DNA of 64,000 nt from Novosphingobium terrae (lineage in GTDB: Bacteria > Pseudomonadota > Alphaproteobacteria > Sphingomonadales > Sphingomonadaceae): contig NZ_JABVZR010000001.1 of NCBI RefSeq assembly GCF_017163935.1, positions 2,108,001 to 2,172,000 on the forward strand, in the 5' to 3' direction. Positions 19,615-30,470 of the stretch are shown one piece after another; position 1 is the first letter of the stretch, and each line of letters starts with the position of its first letter. Under the pieces are notes generated by a model. It was not told the DNA's origin, did no database searches, and saw only the letters and a program-made list of their open reading frames with translations. Position numbers and translations under genes: made by a program.

Positions 19615-20735
19615 GCAGCAGCAGCCGTTCCATCATCCCCGAACCGCTGCGCCGCCTGCCATGGGCCGTGCTGAGCGCCCTTGGCGCGCTGACGATCTTC
19701 GGCTCGGCGGTGCTCTATTCGGCAGCCGGGGGCAAATTGATGCCCTGGGCGCTGATCCATTTCGTCCATTTCGTGGTGTTTACCGGGCTGGCCATCGTGG
19801 TCTCGCGCCTGTCACGCGATCGGATGCGGCAGGCGGCCTATCCCATCTATGTGGTGCTGGTGGTGCTGCTGGTGCTGGTGGAAGCGGTCGGCAAGATCGG
19901 CGGCGGATCGCAGCGCTGGCTCAACATCGGCTTTATGAACCTTCAGCCTTCCGAGCTGATGAAACCGGCCATCGTGCTGGTGATGGCGCATTTCTACGCC
20001 AATCTGCCGCCCTCGATGATCCGCACCTGGCGCGCCCTGTTGCCGCCCGGCATGCTGCTGGCGGTCCCGGCGGCACTGGTGATCCTGCAGCCCGATCTGG
20101 GCACCGCTCTGGCCATCTGCTTTGGCGCGGTGGTGGTGATCTTCATGTCCGGCGTGCCGGTGTGGTGGTTTGTGGGCGGCGGCCTTGCCGGAGCCATCAT
20201 CGCCCCGCTGGCCTTCTTCTTCGCGCTGCATGACTATCAGCGCAAGCGCGTGATGGTCTTTATGGACCCGGAGAGCGACATGCTCGGCTCGGGCTATCAC
20301 ATCACCCAGTCGAAGATCGCCATCGGCTCGGGCGGCTTTTTCGGCAAGGGCTTCGGCAATGGCACGCAGAGCCATCTGGAATATCTGCCTGAAAAGCACA
20401 CCGACTTCATCTTCGCCACCATGAGCGAGGAATGGGGCATGATGGGCGGCCTCTTCGTGCTGTTCATCTTCTTCGTGGTGCTGTTCCGCTGGGGCATGGG
20501 CGTGGCGCGCCGCGCGCCGGACCGCTTCTCGCAGCTGCTGGCGGCAGGCATGACGACCACCATGTTCTTCTATGTGGCGATCAACACGATGATGGTGATG
20601 GGCCTGGCGCCCGTGGTGGGCATCCCCCTGCCCTTTATGAGCCATGGCGGCTCCTCGATGATGACCAACATGATCTGCGTGGGCGTGCTGATGGCCATCG
20701 AGAAGTGGAGCCGCGTGGGCGGTTCGTTGAACTGA
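19611..20735 (+). CDS. rodA: Rod shape-determining protein RodA, SEDS glycosyltransferase
   Basis: A 374-residue SEDS family peptidoglycan polymerase partnering PBP2. About ten membrane helices are visible. Conserved elements are GGGSQRWLNIGFMNLQPSELMK, the ILQPDLGTA segment, and GLAPVVGIPLPFMSHGGSSM with the family's characteristic terminal GGSS loop. The ATG overlaps the mrdA stop (ATGA). It closes the mre/mrd operon. Confidence 0.97.
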   Translation: MSSSSRSIIPEPLRRLPWAVLSALGALTIFGSAVLYSAAGGKLMPWALIHFVHFVVFTGLAIVVSRLSRDRMRQAAYPIYVVLVVLLVLVEAVGKIGGGSQRWLNIGFMNLQPSELMKPAIVLVMAHFYANLPPSMIRTWRALLPPGMLLAVPAALVILQPDLGTALAICFGAVVVIFMSGVPVWWFVGGGLAGAIIAPLAFFFALHDYQRKRVMVFMDPESDMLGSGYHITQSKIAIGSGGFFGKGFGNGTQSHLEYLPEKHTDFIFATMSEEWGMMGGLFVLFIFFVVLFRWGMGVARRAPDRFSQLLAAGMTTTMFFYVAINTMMVMGLAPVVGIPLPFMSHGGSSMMTNMICVGVLMAIEKWSRVGGSLN

Positions 20736-20803
20736 AAGCTTTTTTCGCCTTTTTGTCATTTTTTCGCACGAATCACTTGCGGGGAAAATTTCAGCCGTTA
20801 AAG

Positions 20804-20840
20804 GGGCGTCTCCCAGCCGGGGAGACGGACTGAAACGCCC
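20804..20840 (+). terminator. Nested hairpin between rodA and the tRNA-Lys genes
   Basis: An inner 7-bp perfect stem, GTCTCCC/GGGAGAC, is enclosed by an outer GGGCGT/ACGCCC pairing. It lies 18 bases upstream of the first tRNA-Lys. It may end rodA transcription or be part of the tRNA leader. The T-rich patches just after rodA (20742-20766) are not preceded by a good stem. Confidence 0.45.
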
Positions 20841-20858
20841 TCTCCCAAGCGACGGAAC

Positions 20859-20934
<76 letters not shown>

Positions 20935-21011
20935 TCGCTTCTCTCTTTGCCTTCGGGCCAAGGGAATACCATCCGGCTCAGAGGCATACCTTAAGGGTAT
21001 ACCAAAGGTGT

Positions 21012-21087
<76 letters not shown>

Positions 21088-21454
21088 TCCTTTCCATCCT
21101 GTGATGAAGGCCTCACCTCAAGAGGCAAGGCGCCGGTTTCGGCATCCCCTGACATCGTTGAAATGCATGGCCTGATCGTGTTTGATCCATGCGCCCCGCG
21201 GGCAGCTTTTCTCAATGACGCAAGGGATTTGGGGCTGAGCCGATGCCATGGCATCGCCATGACCGCAGACGTTTTTGGCAAGCCGGCAAACAGCCGCCCG
21301 GAGGCCTGTGCGAGAGATAAGATACGCCCTTGACCCCTTGGCCCTCCGAACGCCTCTCCAGCGCCCTGACAGGGCAAATGGTGGCGGTTGCCGCCTCGCT
21401 CGCCACAGGCCATCCTGAACACGGCGCTGCAGCGAGCGATGCGGCGGCCCTTTA

Positions 21455-21598
21455 TCAGGCCATCTGGCGGACGTTCCTTGCGGCATCCTCATGGTCGCCG
21501 GGCGCCGAGCCCGAGCTGGCGACAACCACGCCGCCCCGGCCCATGCACCGGACCAATGTGCCCCTCTCGTGGAGCGCCTTGGGATTTTCCTTCGTCAT
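21455..21598 (-). CDS. Possible small protein, 47 residues
   Basis: A short frame starting MTKENPKALHERG on the minus strand, with GGAGA five bases before the ATG, which is a good ribosome site. It ends in NVRQMA. I do not recognise it, it has no membrane segment, and it contains one cysteine. It is listed only because of the ribosome site and because it stands in an otherwise empty region; it may be spurious. Confidence 0.2.
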   Translation of the reverse strand: MTKENPKALHERGTLVRCMGRGGVVVASSGSAPGDHEDAARNVRQMA

Positions 21599-21966
21599 GT
21601 CATTCTCCAATGGTCCTCCGCCATGAGGGCAGCGCGTGTGATCGCGCCGACCATCGTTCACCGCTTTGACAAGGGCACACCTCATCAACGCCAGAGAACA
21701 CCCATGGCGGGTTTCGTTCAGATGACTCCCTTGGGGTGGTGATCTCTCTATTCGGCGGGGCACCCTCGCCCCGTCAGCCGATGAGATTGAGACAACTCAA
21801 AAAATTGCATCACCTTATAGCAATAACAGATGGCATCATTCCCGGCAGATGCAAATTTATTGCGGTGAACGCCCTCTTAAGCACGTTGACGGGAGCGATT
21901 GTTCCACAACGGTTCAGGTAAAATGGCATGCGCAACCAGAGCCGAATGATCCCCCCCAGCACATAA

Positions 21967-21999
21967 CAAAACGGCCTGCGGAGAACGCTCCGCAGGCCG
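21967..21999 (-). terminator. Intrinsic terminator of tgt
   Basis: Read on the minus strand, a perfect 12-bp GC-rich stem (CGGCCTGCGGAG/CTCCGCAGGCCG, 4-base loop) is followed by TTTTGTT, about 25 bases after the tgt stop codon. This is a textbook factor-independent terminator. Confidence 0.85.
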
Positions 22000-22023
22000 C
22001 CTGTATGTTGAGATATCAGACCG

Positions 22024-23157
22024 TCAGGCTGATTTGCCCGCGAAATAATCCCGGCGAAAATCACTGGCGAAGGCGGCAAAGCGCCCCTCGGCAATGGCGC
22101 TGCGCATCCCGGCCATCAGCTGCTGATAGAAGGAGATGTTATGCTCCGTCATCAGCATGGCGCCCAGAATTTCGCCCGACTTCTGCAGGTGATGCAGATA
22201 GGCCCGCGAATAGGTGCTGCACACCGGACAGGTGCAGCGGTCGTCCAGCGGCGCCGTATCCTCTGCATGCTTGGCGTTGCGGATGTTGAGCGGGCCGTTC
22301 CACGTAAAGGCCTGCCCGTTGCGCCCGCTGCGCGAGGGCAGCACGCAGTCGAACATATCGACCCCGCGCTCCACCGCGCCGACCAGATCGTCGGGCTTGC
22401 CCACGCCCATCAGATAGCGCGGCTTGTCGTCAGGCAGCATGCCGGGCGCGAAATCCAGCGTGGCGAACATCGCCTCCTGCCCCTCGCCCACGGCCAGACC
22501 GCCGATGGCATAGCCGTCAAAGCCGATATCGCGCAGCGCATCCGCCGAAGCCTGACGCAGATCCTGATGCAAGGCGCCCTGCTGGATGCCGAACAGGGCT
22601 GAACGCGCGGCATGCTCCTCACCGCTGTCGAAACCGTTGCGGCTGCGCTTGGCCCAGCGCATCGACATCTCCATCGACTTGGCGATCACATCCTTGCCCT
22701 GATCGGCGCGCGGGCATTCGTCAAAACACATCACGATGTCGCTGCCCAGCAGGCGCTGGATTTCCATCGAGCGCTCCGGCGTCAGCATATGGCGCGAACC
22801 GTCGATATGGCTGGCGAAGGCCACACCTTCCTCGGTGATCTTGCGCAGTTCGGACAGGCTCATCACCTGATAGCCGCCGCTGTCGGTCAGGATCGGGCGG
22901 TTCCAGTTCATGAACTTGTGCAGACCGCCCAGACGCGCCACCCGCTCCGCGCCGGGGCGCAGCATCAGGTGATAGGTGTTGCCAAGGATGATGTCCGCGC
23001 CGGTCGAGCGCACCGTCTCCGGCTTCATCGCCTTGACCGTGGCGGCGGTGCCCACGGGCATGAAGGCGGGCGTACGGATCTCGCCGCGCTGCATCTGGAT
23101 GGTGCCGGTGCGCGCCTTGCCGTCGCGCGCGTGGATGTTGAAAGCAAAACGGGTCAT
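22024..23157 (-). CDS. tgt: Queuine tRNA-ribosyltransferase
   Basis: A 377-residue enzyme that swaps guanine 34 for preQ1 in tRNAs with GUN anticodons. It shows [16 protein letters not shown] near the N-terminus, [33 protein letters not shown], the GGLAVGE loop, [17 protein letters not shown], and a zinc site [17 protein letters not shown]. The start at 23157 ([13 protein letters not shown]) is the usual one. Its partner queA is in the same orientation but 4.8 kb away, separated by an unrelated block of forward-strand genes. Confidence 0.97.
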   Translation of the reverse strand: MTRFAFNIHARDGKARTGTIQMQRGEIRTPAFMPVGTAATVKAMKPETVRSTGADIILGNTYHLMLRPGAERVARLGGLHKFMNWNRPILTDSGGYQVMSLSELRKITEEGVAFASHIDGSRHMLTPERSMEIQRLLGSDIVMCFDECPRADQGKDVIAKSMEMSMRWAKRSRNGFDSGEEHAARSALFGIQQGALHQDLRQASADALRDIGFDGYAIGGLAVGEGQEAMFATLDFAPGMLPDDKPRYLMGVGKPDDLVGAVERGVDMFDCVLPSRSGRNGQAFTWNGPLNIRNAKHAEDTAPLDDRCTCPVCSTYSRAYLHHLQKSGEILGAMLMTEHNISFYQQLMAGMRSAIAEGRFAAFASDFRRDYFAGKSA

Positions 23158-23261
23158 GCCCGCCCGATAGAAGGAAAAGCGGTCCGGGGCAATCTGGTGC
23201 CCGCTCCGCCTCAGGCATAGGGCCAATTGTCGCGCTGGCCGTGCCTCGCTATGGCGCCCCC

Positions 23262-24017
23262 ATGAGCATCGACTGGATCTACCCCGCCCTGACCGCCACC
23301 AGCGTCTTTGCCGGTTTCGTCGATGCCGTGGCGGGTGGCGGCGGGCTGATCACCGTGCCCGCGCTGATCTATGCGGGGCTGCCTCCAGCCATGGTGCTGG
23401 GCACCAACAAGGCGCAATCGGCCTGTGGGACGGCGATGGCGACATGGCGCTATCACCGCGCCGGATTGTTCGAGCTGCGGCCCTCCCTGCCCGGTGCAGC
23501 GGCGGTGTTTCTGGGCGCGATGATCGGCACGCTGGTGGTCAGCCACCTGAAAGCCGAGTGGCTGCGGCTGATCGTGCCGGCGCTGCTGATGGCGATCTCG
23601 CTCTACACGCTGCTGAGCCCGCGCATGAGCGATGCCGATGCCCATGCGCGCGTCTCGCCCAGGGGTTATCTGCCGGCGGGCACAGCGGTCGGCTTCTACG
23701 ACGGCTTCTTCGGCCCCGGCGCCGGGCAGTTCTACACAATGAGCCTCGTTACCCTGCGCGGCATGGGCCTGACCCGCGCGACGGCTCTCACCAAGCTCTT
23801 CAACATGACCAGCAACATCGCCAGCATCATTGTGTTCGCAGCGGGCGGCAAGATCATGTGGCTGCTGGGCGGCTGCATGGCGGCAGGCGCGATGAGCGGG
23901 GCATGGATCGGCAGCCATATGGCGTCTCGCCTGGGGGCGAAGGTGATCCGGCCCTTGCTGGTGGTGGTCAGCCTCTCGATGACGGGCAAGCTGGTCTGGG
24001 GCTGGTTTGCAGGCTAG
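23262..24017 (+). CDS. TSUP family membrane permease (TauE/SafE, YfcA-like)
   Basis: A 251-residue polytopic membrane protein with about eight helices. It has the TSUP hallmark near the start, [19 protein letters not shown] with [15 protein letters not shown], and the second repeat motif [17 protein letters not shown]. Family members move sulfur compounds or organic anions such as sulfite or sulfonates, but the substrate cannot be read from sequence. It is divergent from tgt. It is the first gene of the forward-strand block separating tgt from queA. Confidence 0.88.
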   Translation: MSIDWIYPALTATSVFAGFVDAVAGGGGLITVPALIYAGLPPAMVLGTNKAQSACGTAMATWRYHRAGLFELRPSLPGAAAVFLGAMIGTLVVSHLKAEWLRLIVPALLMAISLYTLLSPRMSDADAHARVSPRGYLPAGTAVGFYDGFFGPGAGQFYTMSLVTLRGMGLTRATALTKLFNMTSNIASIIVFAAGGKIMWLLGGCMAAGAMSGAWIGSHMASRLGAKVIRPLLVVVSLSMTGKLVWGWFAG

Positions 24018-24225
24018 AGTTCGACGCGTGCTTTCAGGGTGACGCGCCCTGAAGCAATTTTCGGCCTGTACCTCGCCGCAACGCCGCATGACACCATCTC
24101 ATCGTGCGCGCCAGAACGCCCCACAATTACGACCAGCATACTGCAACGCAATGATTTGCCTTTCGCATTTGCACAAGCTCGGGTTATGAATTTAGGCAAT
24201 TACTCTTAAGACCGGAGTGATCGCC

Positions 24226-25371
24226 GTGACATTGGATGAAAAGTTACAGATCGCCAAAGGGCGCCCTTCCGGCTTTGACTATATGCGCCTGATCCTTTCG
24301 GTGCTGGTCGTGATGTGGCATACGATCGTGACCAGCTATGGTCCCGAGGCGCAATCCTCAGCCTTGAGCCATTGGCGACCGCTGATCGCCGCCCTGCTGC
24401 CGATGTTCTTCGCGCTGAGCGGATTTCTGGTGGCCGGATCGCTGGAGCGCTGCCGGTCGCTTGTCAGCTTTCTGGGGCTGCGCTTGATTCGCATCTATCC
24501 CGCACTGGCGGTTGAGGTGCTGCTTTCGGCCTTTATTCTCGGCCCGCTGCTGACCACCGTGCCGCTGGACAGCTATTTCACAGATCCCAAGTTCCACCGC
24601 TATCTGCTCAACATTTTCGGCGACATTCACTTCCAGCTGCCGGGGCTGTTTCTGGGCAACCCCAATCCCGATCGCGTCAACGGCCAGCTCTGGACCGTGC
24701 CGTATGAATTGCTGTGCTACATCACGCTGGCGGCCCTGGCGGCCCTGTCGCTGACGAAGTATCGCACGCTGTTCACCGGCGCCGTGGCGCTGCTGTGGCT
24801 AAGCGCCAATGCGGTCTTCATGTACAAGCATGGCCTGAGCACAGCCGAGCCGATGATCGTGCCCGGCTATATTCTGATCTTCACCTTCCTGTGCGGGATC
24901 GGCATCTATCTGTGGCGTGACAAGCTGCCCTTCAACCTGCCGCTGGCCGCCGTCTGCGCGGTGGTGAGCGCGGTGTTGATGTTCTTCCCCATTGCGGGCG
25001 ACGCTCTGGTGCCCCTGCCGCTGAGCTATCTGACCGTCTATCTGGGCATTGCCAATCCCCGGAAATTCGGCTTCCTGCGCGGGGCGGACTATTCCTACGG
25101 CATCTTCCTTTATGGCTATGCCATTCAGCAGGCATGGATGAGCCTGTCGCCCGGCCTGCATCACTGGTATCTCAACGCCTTGCTGACCTTGCCTGTGGCC
25201 ACGGCCTTTGCGGCGGGCTCCTGGCATTTTGTTGAAAAGCCTGCACTGAAGCTGCGCAATCAGGTCTATGCGCTGGAAAACCATTGGGTGCGGCACCGCG
25301 AGCGCTTCATCCAACCCCTGCTCAGCCGCCTGCTGCCGCCGACACGGATTTCGGAAAGCGAAACGCTTTAG
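24226..25371 (+). CDS. Acyltransferase family 3 membrane protein
   Basis: A 381-residue integral membrane acyltransferase of the OafA/NodX type without an attached SGNH domain. The catalytic histidine is in VVMWHTIV near residue 30, in the context FDYMRLILSVLVVMWH, followed by PMFFALSGFLVAGSL. About ten hydrophobic helices follow. Such enzymes O-acylate surface polysaccharides. The start is GTG 24226, with GGAG eight bases upstream; GTG 24217 overlaps that ribosome site. Composition matches the chromosome, unlike the following pseudogene. Confidence 0.85.
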   Translation: MTLDEKLQIAKGRPSGFDYMRLILSVLVVMWHTIVTSYGPEAQSSALSHWRPLIAALLPMFFALSGFLVAGSLERCRSLVSFLGLRLIRIYPALAVEVLLSAFILGPLLTTVPLDSYFTDPKFHRYLLNIFGDIHFQLPGLFLGNPNPDRVNGQLWTVPYELLCYITLAALAALSLTKYRTLFTGAVALLWLSANAVFMYKHGLSTAEPMIVPGYILIFTFLCGIGIYLWRDKLPFNLPLAAVCAVVSAVLMFFPIAGDALVPLPLSYLTVYLGIANPRKFGFLRGADYSYGIFLYGYAIQQAWMSLSPGLHHWYLNALLTLPVATAFAAGSWHFVEKPALKLRNQVYALENHWVRHRERFIQPLLSRLLPPTRISESETL

Positions 25372-25397
25372 GAAACAGGCCTGCGTTTTAAACAGGA

Positions 25398-25430
25398 TGC
25401 CCTCGCCAACCGGAAAGGCTGGCGAGGGCA
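25398..25430 (+). terminator. Terminator after the acyltransferase gene
   Basis: A perfect 11-bp stem, TGCCCTCGCCA/TGGCGAGGGCA, with an 11-base loop is followed by TTGTTGTTT. It lies 27 bases after the stop and is a good intrinsic terminator. Confidence 0.8.
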
Positions 25431-25995
25431 TTGTTGTTTATGGATAGATGCGGCGCGGGTTGTCATACAATCACAGCCGCATATAGCGCATGTCTGCGAC
25501 CACGCTGCTGCTCCAAACCGACCAGCAACATAGCCGACATCCTTGCCGCCTTGGGCAAGGTCACGCCAAAGATGGCCAACAAGTCCTTACTGATCTGCCC
25601 CGCCCGCAGATCACGGAGAACCTTGTCCGAGGCTCGCCACCGCTGATCAGAAGCCTTTGGTCGCCCGAATAACAGCAGGCTCGCACTGGTTTTATCACCA
25701 GAAAATCCACCGCCGTGCAGATAAGATCGCGACCCAAACTCCTCACGAAATTATGTTCAAATAAATTTATAACCAGATTGGAAAATAATAGTAAAAATTG
25801 ATCGAGAACTTCACAGAACAGGTCAACCAAACTTCAGAATTAAATCGGAAATTTAAGAGAATTTATATGCATTTTATACTTATGCTTAACCATGAAATGC
25901 ACATATAAATCCATCAGGTGACGCGCAAATATACCCTGATGCAATGAAGGCCTGCCGGTCTGATTGCCGAGGAGTCTGCCACTCACCTTGCACTG
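25431..25995. other. AT-rich gap with a possible coding remnant
   Basis: About 565 bases between the two acyltransferase genes. On the minus strand 25463-25750 is open for 95 codons without a good start. Its middle reads GRPKASDQRWRASDKVLRD followed by AGQISKDLLAIFGVT, loosely like the GRP-plus-helix-turn-helix tail of serine recombinases. This is a weak resemblance and may be chance. From about 25740 to 25920 the DNA is strongly AT-rich and holds no gene I can see. Confidence 0.35.
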
Positions 25996-27870
25996 ATGGG
26001 GGCATCTGTGACATTACGCCATAGAAATGACATCGACGGCATGCGCGCAATTGCGGTTGTTCCAATTGTGCTCTTTCATGCCGGTTTGACGCTCTTATCT
26101 GGTGGCTTCATTGGCGTTGATGTCTTTTTCGTCATTTCAGGTTTTCTGATCACAAAGATTATTTCCTCAGAAATAGACGAAAACACATTTTCGATTGCAA
26201 AATTCTACCACCGCCGCATCGTCAGGATTGTCCCGGCTCTGTTGGTACTATCGCTAGCGGTCATTTTCATCGGCGCCTTCACCTTGCTGCCGGATGAAAT
26301 GATCAATTTAAGCAGGAGCATAGTCGCCACAGCAGCATTCGCTTCCAATTTATATTTCTGGAAAGAGGCTGACTATTTCGCGCCATCTTCCGAAACGGCC
26401 CCGATGCTCCACACCTGGTCGCTTGGCGTTGAAGAGTAATTTTACATATTTTACCCAATCCTATTGATTTTAATACACAAATACTCCCATCAGAGATTGA
26501 AGCATTTCCTGATGGGATTGGCATTTTTTTCATTTTTCATAAGTCTGATATTGAATCACGTCTCGGAACAGGCCGGATTTTATCTTATTCCATCTCGGGT
26601 CTGGGAACTGGCGATTGGCGGGTTGGCCGCCTCCAATGCATTTCCCGAATTTCAAAGCAAAAAAGTCCTGCAATCACTATCGACCTTCGGCATCAGTCTG
26701 ATTTTATGTGGCTATCTGATCATAAGATCAAACATGAGCTTCCCCGCACCCTGGGCATTGTTACCTTGCCTCGGAACAGCATTGCTGATCGTTTACTGCG
26801 AGCAAAGCTGGGCTGGAAAGTTTCTTTCACTTCCCATTTTACGCTATATTGGGAAAATTTCTTACTCTCTCTATCTTTGGCATTGGCCACTGATAGCATA
26901 TTATAAAATCTTCACCGGAAACGCCTTGTCGCTTCCAGAAACGGCATCCCTGACTGCCATCTCATTTATATTGGCCATTATATCTTACAATTTCATAGAA
27001 AAGCCTGCGATCACGAGATTTCGCACAGTCGATCGCCAAAAAATCTTGCTGTCCGGCACATTCACCTTGGCATCTTTAGCAGCGATTTCCATTTTCTTCT
27101 GGGCCAAGCCGGCAATTGTATCGACAGCTCCGGCCGATGTTAAAGCAATTGCTGAATATGAAAATTATCGCGCGACAGCTGAGCAGAAATATCAATTCCG
27201 CTCTGGGCCGTGTTTCAGAGGCCAAGCCGAAGCCCATTTACCGATGCGCCCCGACGAATGCATGAAACTTTCCGATAAGAAAATAAACATGCTGATACTC
27301 GGCGACAGCCATGCCGCACAATATTGGCGCGCCTTTGCGTTGCGATATGCAAATCGAAATGTCATGCAGGCCAATGCTTCAGGCTGCCGCCCAGTCATTT
27401 GTGGTGCGGGGGCGGAACGGTGCCGCGAGATTGTCGACTATGCGCTCGGAAAGTTACTGGACACCGGAAAGGTCAACCTTGTCATATTGGCAGCGCGTTG
27501 GCAGGCGGAAGATGCTGCCATGCTGGGCGCGACAATAGCGCGCATCCGCCAGACTCATGCTTCGGTCGTGGTGATCGGGCCAACCATCGAATATGACAGC
27601 AGCTTCCCGGGCCTTCTTGCAAGAGCTGTATGGAGCGGAGATTTGGACGCGGTGACCCAACGGCGTATCGACGAGCGCGTCCAGATGAACAATCTTATGG
27701 CGAAAGCCGCCTCTGAAAATTCAACACCGTATATCGATGTGCAAGGCATCATTTGCCCGAACGGGAAATGCATCTTGTTTGCAAACCCGCACACTCCGAT
27801 GCAATTTGACTATGGCCATCTGACCTTTCCCGCCTCCCAACTTGTGGTGGCGAAAATGCCCGAGATGTGA
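25996..27870 (+). pseudogene. OafA-type acyltransferase with SGNH domain, interrupted by one nonsense codon
   Basis: One continuous frame encodes an O-antigen acetylase-like protein of about 624 residues, broken by TAA at 26437-26439 (codon 148). N-terminal elements are intact: NDIDGMRAIAVVPIVLFHAG, GGFIGVDVFFVISGFLIT and KFYHRRIVRIVPALL. The stop falls in HTWSLGVEE-stop-FYIFYP, where relatives have glutamine (EEQFY), so CAA became TAA. Downstream, membrane helices and a C-terminal SGNH esterase-like domain remain intact, with GDSHAAQYW (about residues 436-442) and DYGHLTF. The gene is clearly richer in A+T than its neighbours, suggesting acquisition by transfer. The start may instead be GTG 26008. 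Confidence 0.88.
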
Positions 27871-27944
27871 GGCAGCCTGAGCATCGCCATGAAGGACTTG
27901 AACAAAGCCGGACCAGCCACAATCAGTCCCTAAAGCCTGGCGCC

Positions 27945-28982
27945 TTAACCCTCGGGCAATAACAGGCTGGAATCGCCGTAACTGTAGAAGCGATAGCCTT
28001 CCTTGATGGCGTGCTGGTACACCGCCTGCATCCGCTCCAGCCCCATCAGCGCCGAGACCAGCATAAACAGTGTCGAGCGCGGCAGATGGAAATTGGTCAT
28101 CAGCCCATCGATGGCGCGGAAACGATAGCCCGGCGTGATAAAGATCGAGGTATCGCCGCTGAAGGGCTGGATCACACCATCCTCACCCGTCGCGCTTTCC
28201 AGCAAACGCAGCGAGGTGGTGCCCACCGCAATCACCCGGCCACCGGCAGCACGCGCCGCATTCAGGCGATCCGCAACATCGGCCGGAATGGTGCCCCATT
28301 CAGCATGCATCGCATGGTCGGCGGTGTCGTCCACCTTCACCGGCAGGAAGGTGCCCGCGCCGACATGCAACGTCAGAAAGGCGTGCCCGATCCCCGCTTC
28401 ATCCAGTGCCGCCATCAACTCCGGGGTAAAGTGCAAAGCCGCCGTCGGCGCCGCCACCGCACCCTCGGCCTGAGCGAACATCGTTTGATAATCGCTGCGG
28501 TCGGCTTCATCGGTGCCACGCTTGGCCGCAATATAGGGCGGCAGCGGCATGGTGCCCGCACGCTCCAGCAGCACCTCGACAGGCTCATCGCCGGGGAAGA
28601 ACAGCGTCCAGCTGCCGTCCTCATGGCGCGACTCGGCCACGGCCTGAACGCCCGCGCCAAAGGCGATCACATCGTCCACCCGCAGCCGCTTGCCGTTTTT
28701 CACAAAGGCCTGCCAACGGCGCAGATCGATGCGCTTGTGAAGCGTTGCCCCGATCTTCGCCTCGCCGCGCATACCCTCAAGCTGAGCCGGGATCACGCGC
28801 GTGTCGTTGAACACCAGCAGATCGCCCTTGCGCAGCAGCGAAGGCAGATCGCTGACCTTCAGGTCGCCAAAAGGCCCTTCCCGGCCCGGCACATGCAGCA
28901 GCTTCGCGCTATCACGCGGGCGGGCGGGGCGCAGGGCAATACGCTCCTGCGGCAGATCGAAATCGAAATCGTCAACGCGCAT
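27945..28982 (-). CDS. queA: tRNA preQ1(34) S-adenosylmethionine ribosyltransferase-isomerase
   Basis: A 345-residue enzyme adding the epoxycyclopentane unit from SAM to preQ1 in tRNA, the step after Tgt. It has [22 protein letters not shown] at the N-terminus, [40 protein letters not shown] and [17 protein letters not shown], all family signatures. Length and start are typical. It reads towards tgt but is separated from it by the inserted forward-strand block. Confidence 0.97.
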   Translation of the reverse strand: MRVDDFDFDLPQERIALRPARPRDSAKLLHVPGREGPFGDLKVSDLPSLLRKGDLLVFNDTRVIPAQLEGMRGEAKIGATLHKRIDLRRWQAFVKNGKRLRVDDVIAFGAGVQAVAESRHEDGSWTLFFPGDEPVEVLLERAGTMPLPPYIAAKRGTDEADRSDYQTMFAQAEGAVAAPTAALHFTPELMAALDEAGIGHAFLTLHVGAGTFLPVKVDDTADHAMHAEWGTIPADVADRLNAARAAGGRVIAVGTTSLRLLESATGEDGVIQPFSGDTSIFITPGYRFRAIDGLMTNFHLPRSTLFMLVSALMGLERMQAVYQHAIKEGYRFYSYGDSSLLLPEG

Positions 28983-29017
28983 GGGTTGTCAAAAGGCGCC
29001 CACATGGGGCGCCCTCC

Positions 29018-29746
<729 letters not shown>

Positions 29747-29861
29747 GCAGCTCTCTTGGGCGTTACGTCGCGAATGCGCATCAGGGCGATAGCCGCGCCT
29801 GTCTGTCGTGTCCATGAACGTTATACAACGAGGGAGTCATCAGGGGGACAAAAAGGCAAGA

Positions 29862-29946
29862 AAGAAGGAAATACGAGGGTGTTACACCCTCGTGCTCCCA
29901 TTTTGTCTCCCGACGCGGGGGTTGGGCATGATCCAGGATCGGTGCC
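29862..29946 (+). repeat. Interspersed palindromic repeat, copy A
   Basis: A purine-rich lead, then a 19-bp palindrome at 29874-29892 (9-bp arms CGAGGGTGT/ACACCCTCG around a central T), then GCTCCC and a tail ending near GATCGGTGCC. The same layout recurs at 33996 and, inverted, at 34165. The copy lies between the coaD 3' end and the start of the isomerase gene. Confidence 0.8.
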
Positions 29947-29966
29947 AACATCCCGAACGCCGGAGG

Positions 29967-30470
29967 TCAGTCGCCCATGCGGCCGATCTGTTCGACACGT
30001 TCCACCACATCGGCGCGAACCGCGGGGCTGACGAAGCGGGTGATATCGCCGCCAAACAGCGCGATTTCCTTCACCAGCTTCGAGGCGATGGGCTGCAGGC
30101 CCACATCCGCCATCAGGAACACCGTCTCGATGCGCGGGTTGAGCTGCTGGTTCATGCCCGCCATCTGATATTCATACTCGAAATCAGCGACAGCGCGCAG
30201 CCCGCGCAGGATCACGCTGGCCCCCTGCCTTTCGGCGAAGGTCATCAGCAGCGCGTTGAACCCCACCACCTCGACATTGTCGAGCGCCAGATTGGCCACC
30301 TCCCGGTTCACCATATCCATGCGCTCATCGGGCGTGAACATGGGGTTCTTGGAAGGGTTGGTCGTCACGCCGATAATCAGCCGGTCGACCAGCTTGGCGC
30401 CGCGACGGATGATATCGGCATGACCCAGCGTGACGGGGTCGAACGTGCCCGGATAGACCCCGATGCGCAT
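29967..30470 (-). CDS. coaD: Phosphopantetheine adenylyltransferase
   Basis: A 167-residue enzyme of coenzyme A synthesis, transferring AMP from ATP to 4'-phosphopantetheine. The nucleotidyltransferase signature GTFDPVTLGHADII (with the TxGH motif) opens the protein, and RGLRAVADFEYEYQMAGMN is the standard substrate loop. Its ATG shares a base with the ispA stop, indicating one transcript with ispA. Confidence 0.97.
   Translation of the reverse strand: MRIGVYPGTFDPVTLGHADIIRRGAKLVDRLIIGVTTNPSKNPMFTPDERMDMVNREVANLALDNVEVVGFNALLMTFAERQGASVILRGLRAVADFEYEYQMAGMNQQLNPRIETVFLMADVGLQPIASKLVKEIALFGGDITRFVSPAVRADVVERVEQIGRMGD

Larger units (their letters stand above)
21088..22023. other. Gene-poor stretch downstream of the tRNA-Lys pair
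   Basis: About 940 bases with no recognisable gene. Reading frames on both strands are short and do not read as known proteins. The stretch becomes AT-richer from about 21780. A GGGGC/GCCCC hairpin lies near 21755-21772 and the tgt terminator near 21967-21999. It may be decayed DNA left beside a tRNA locus. Confidence 0.5.
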
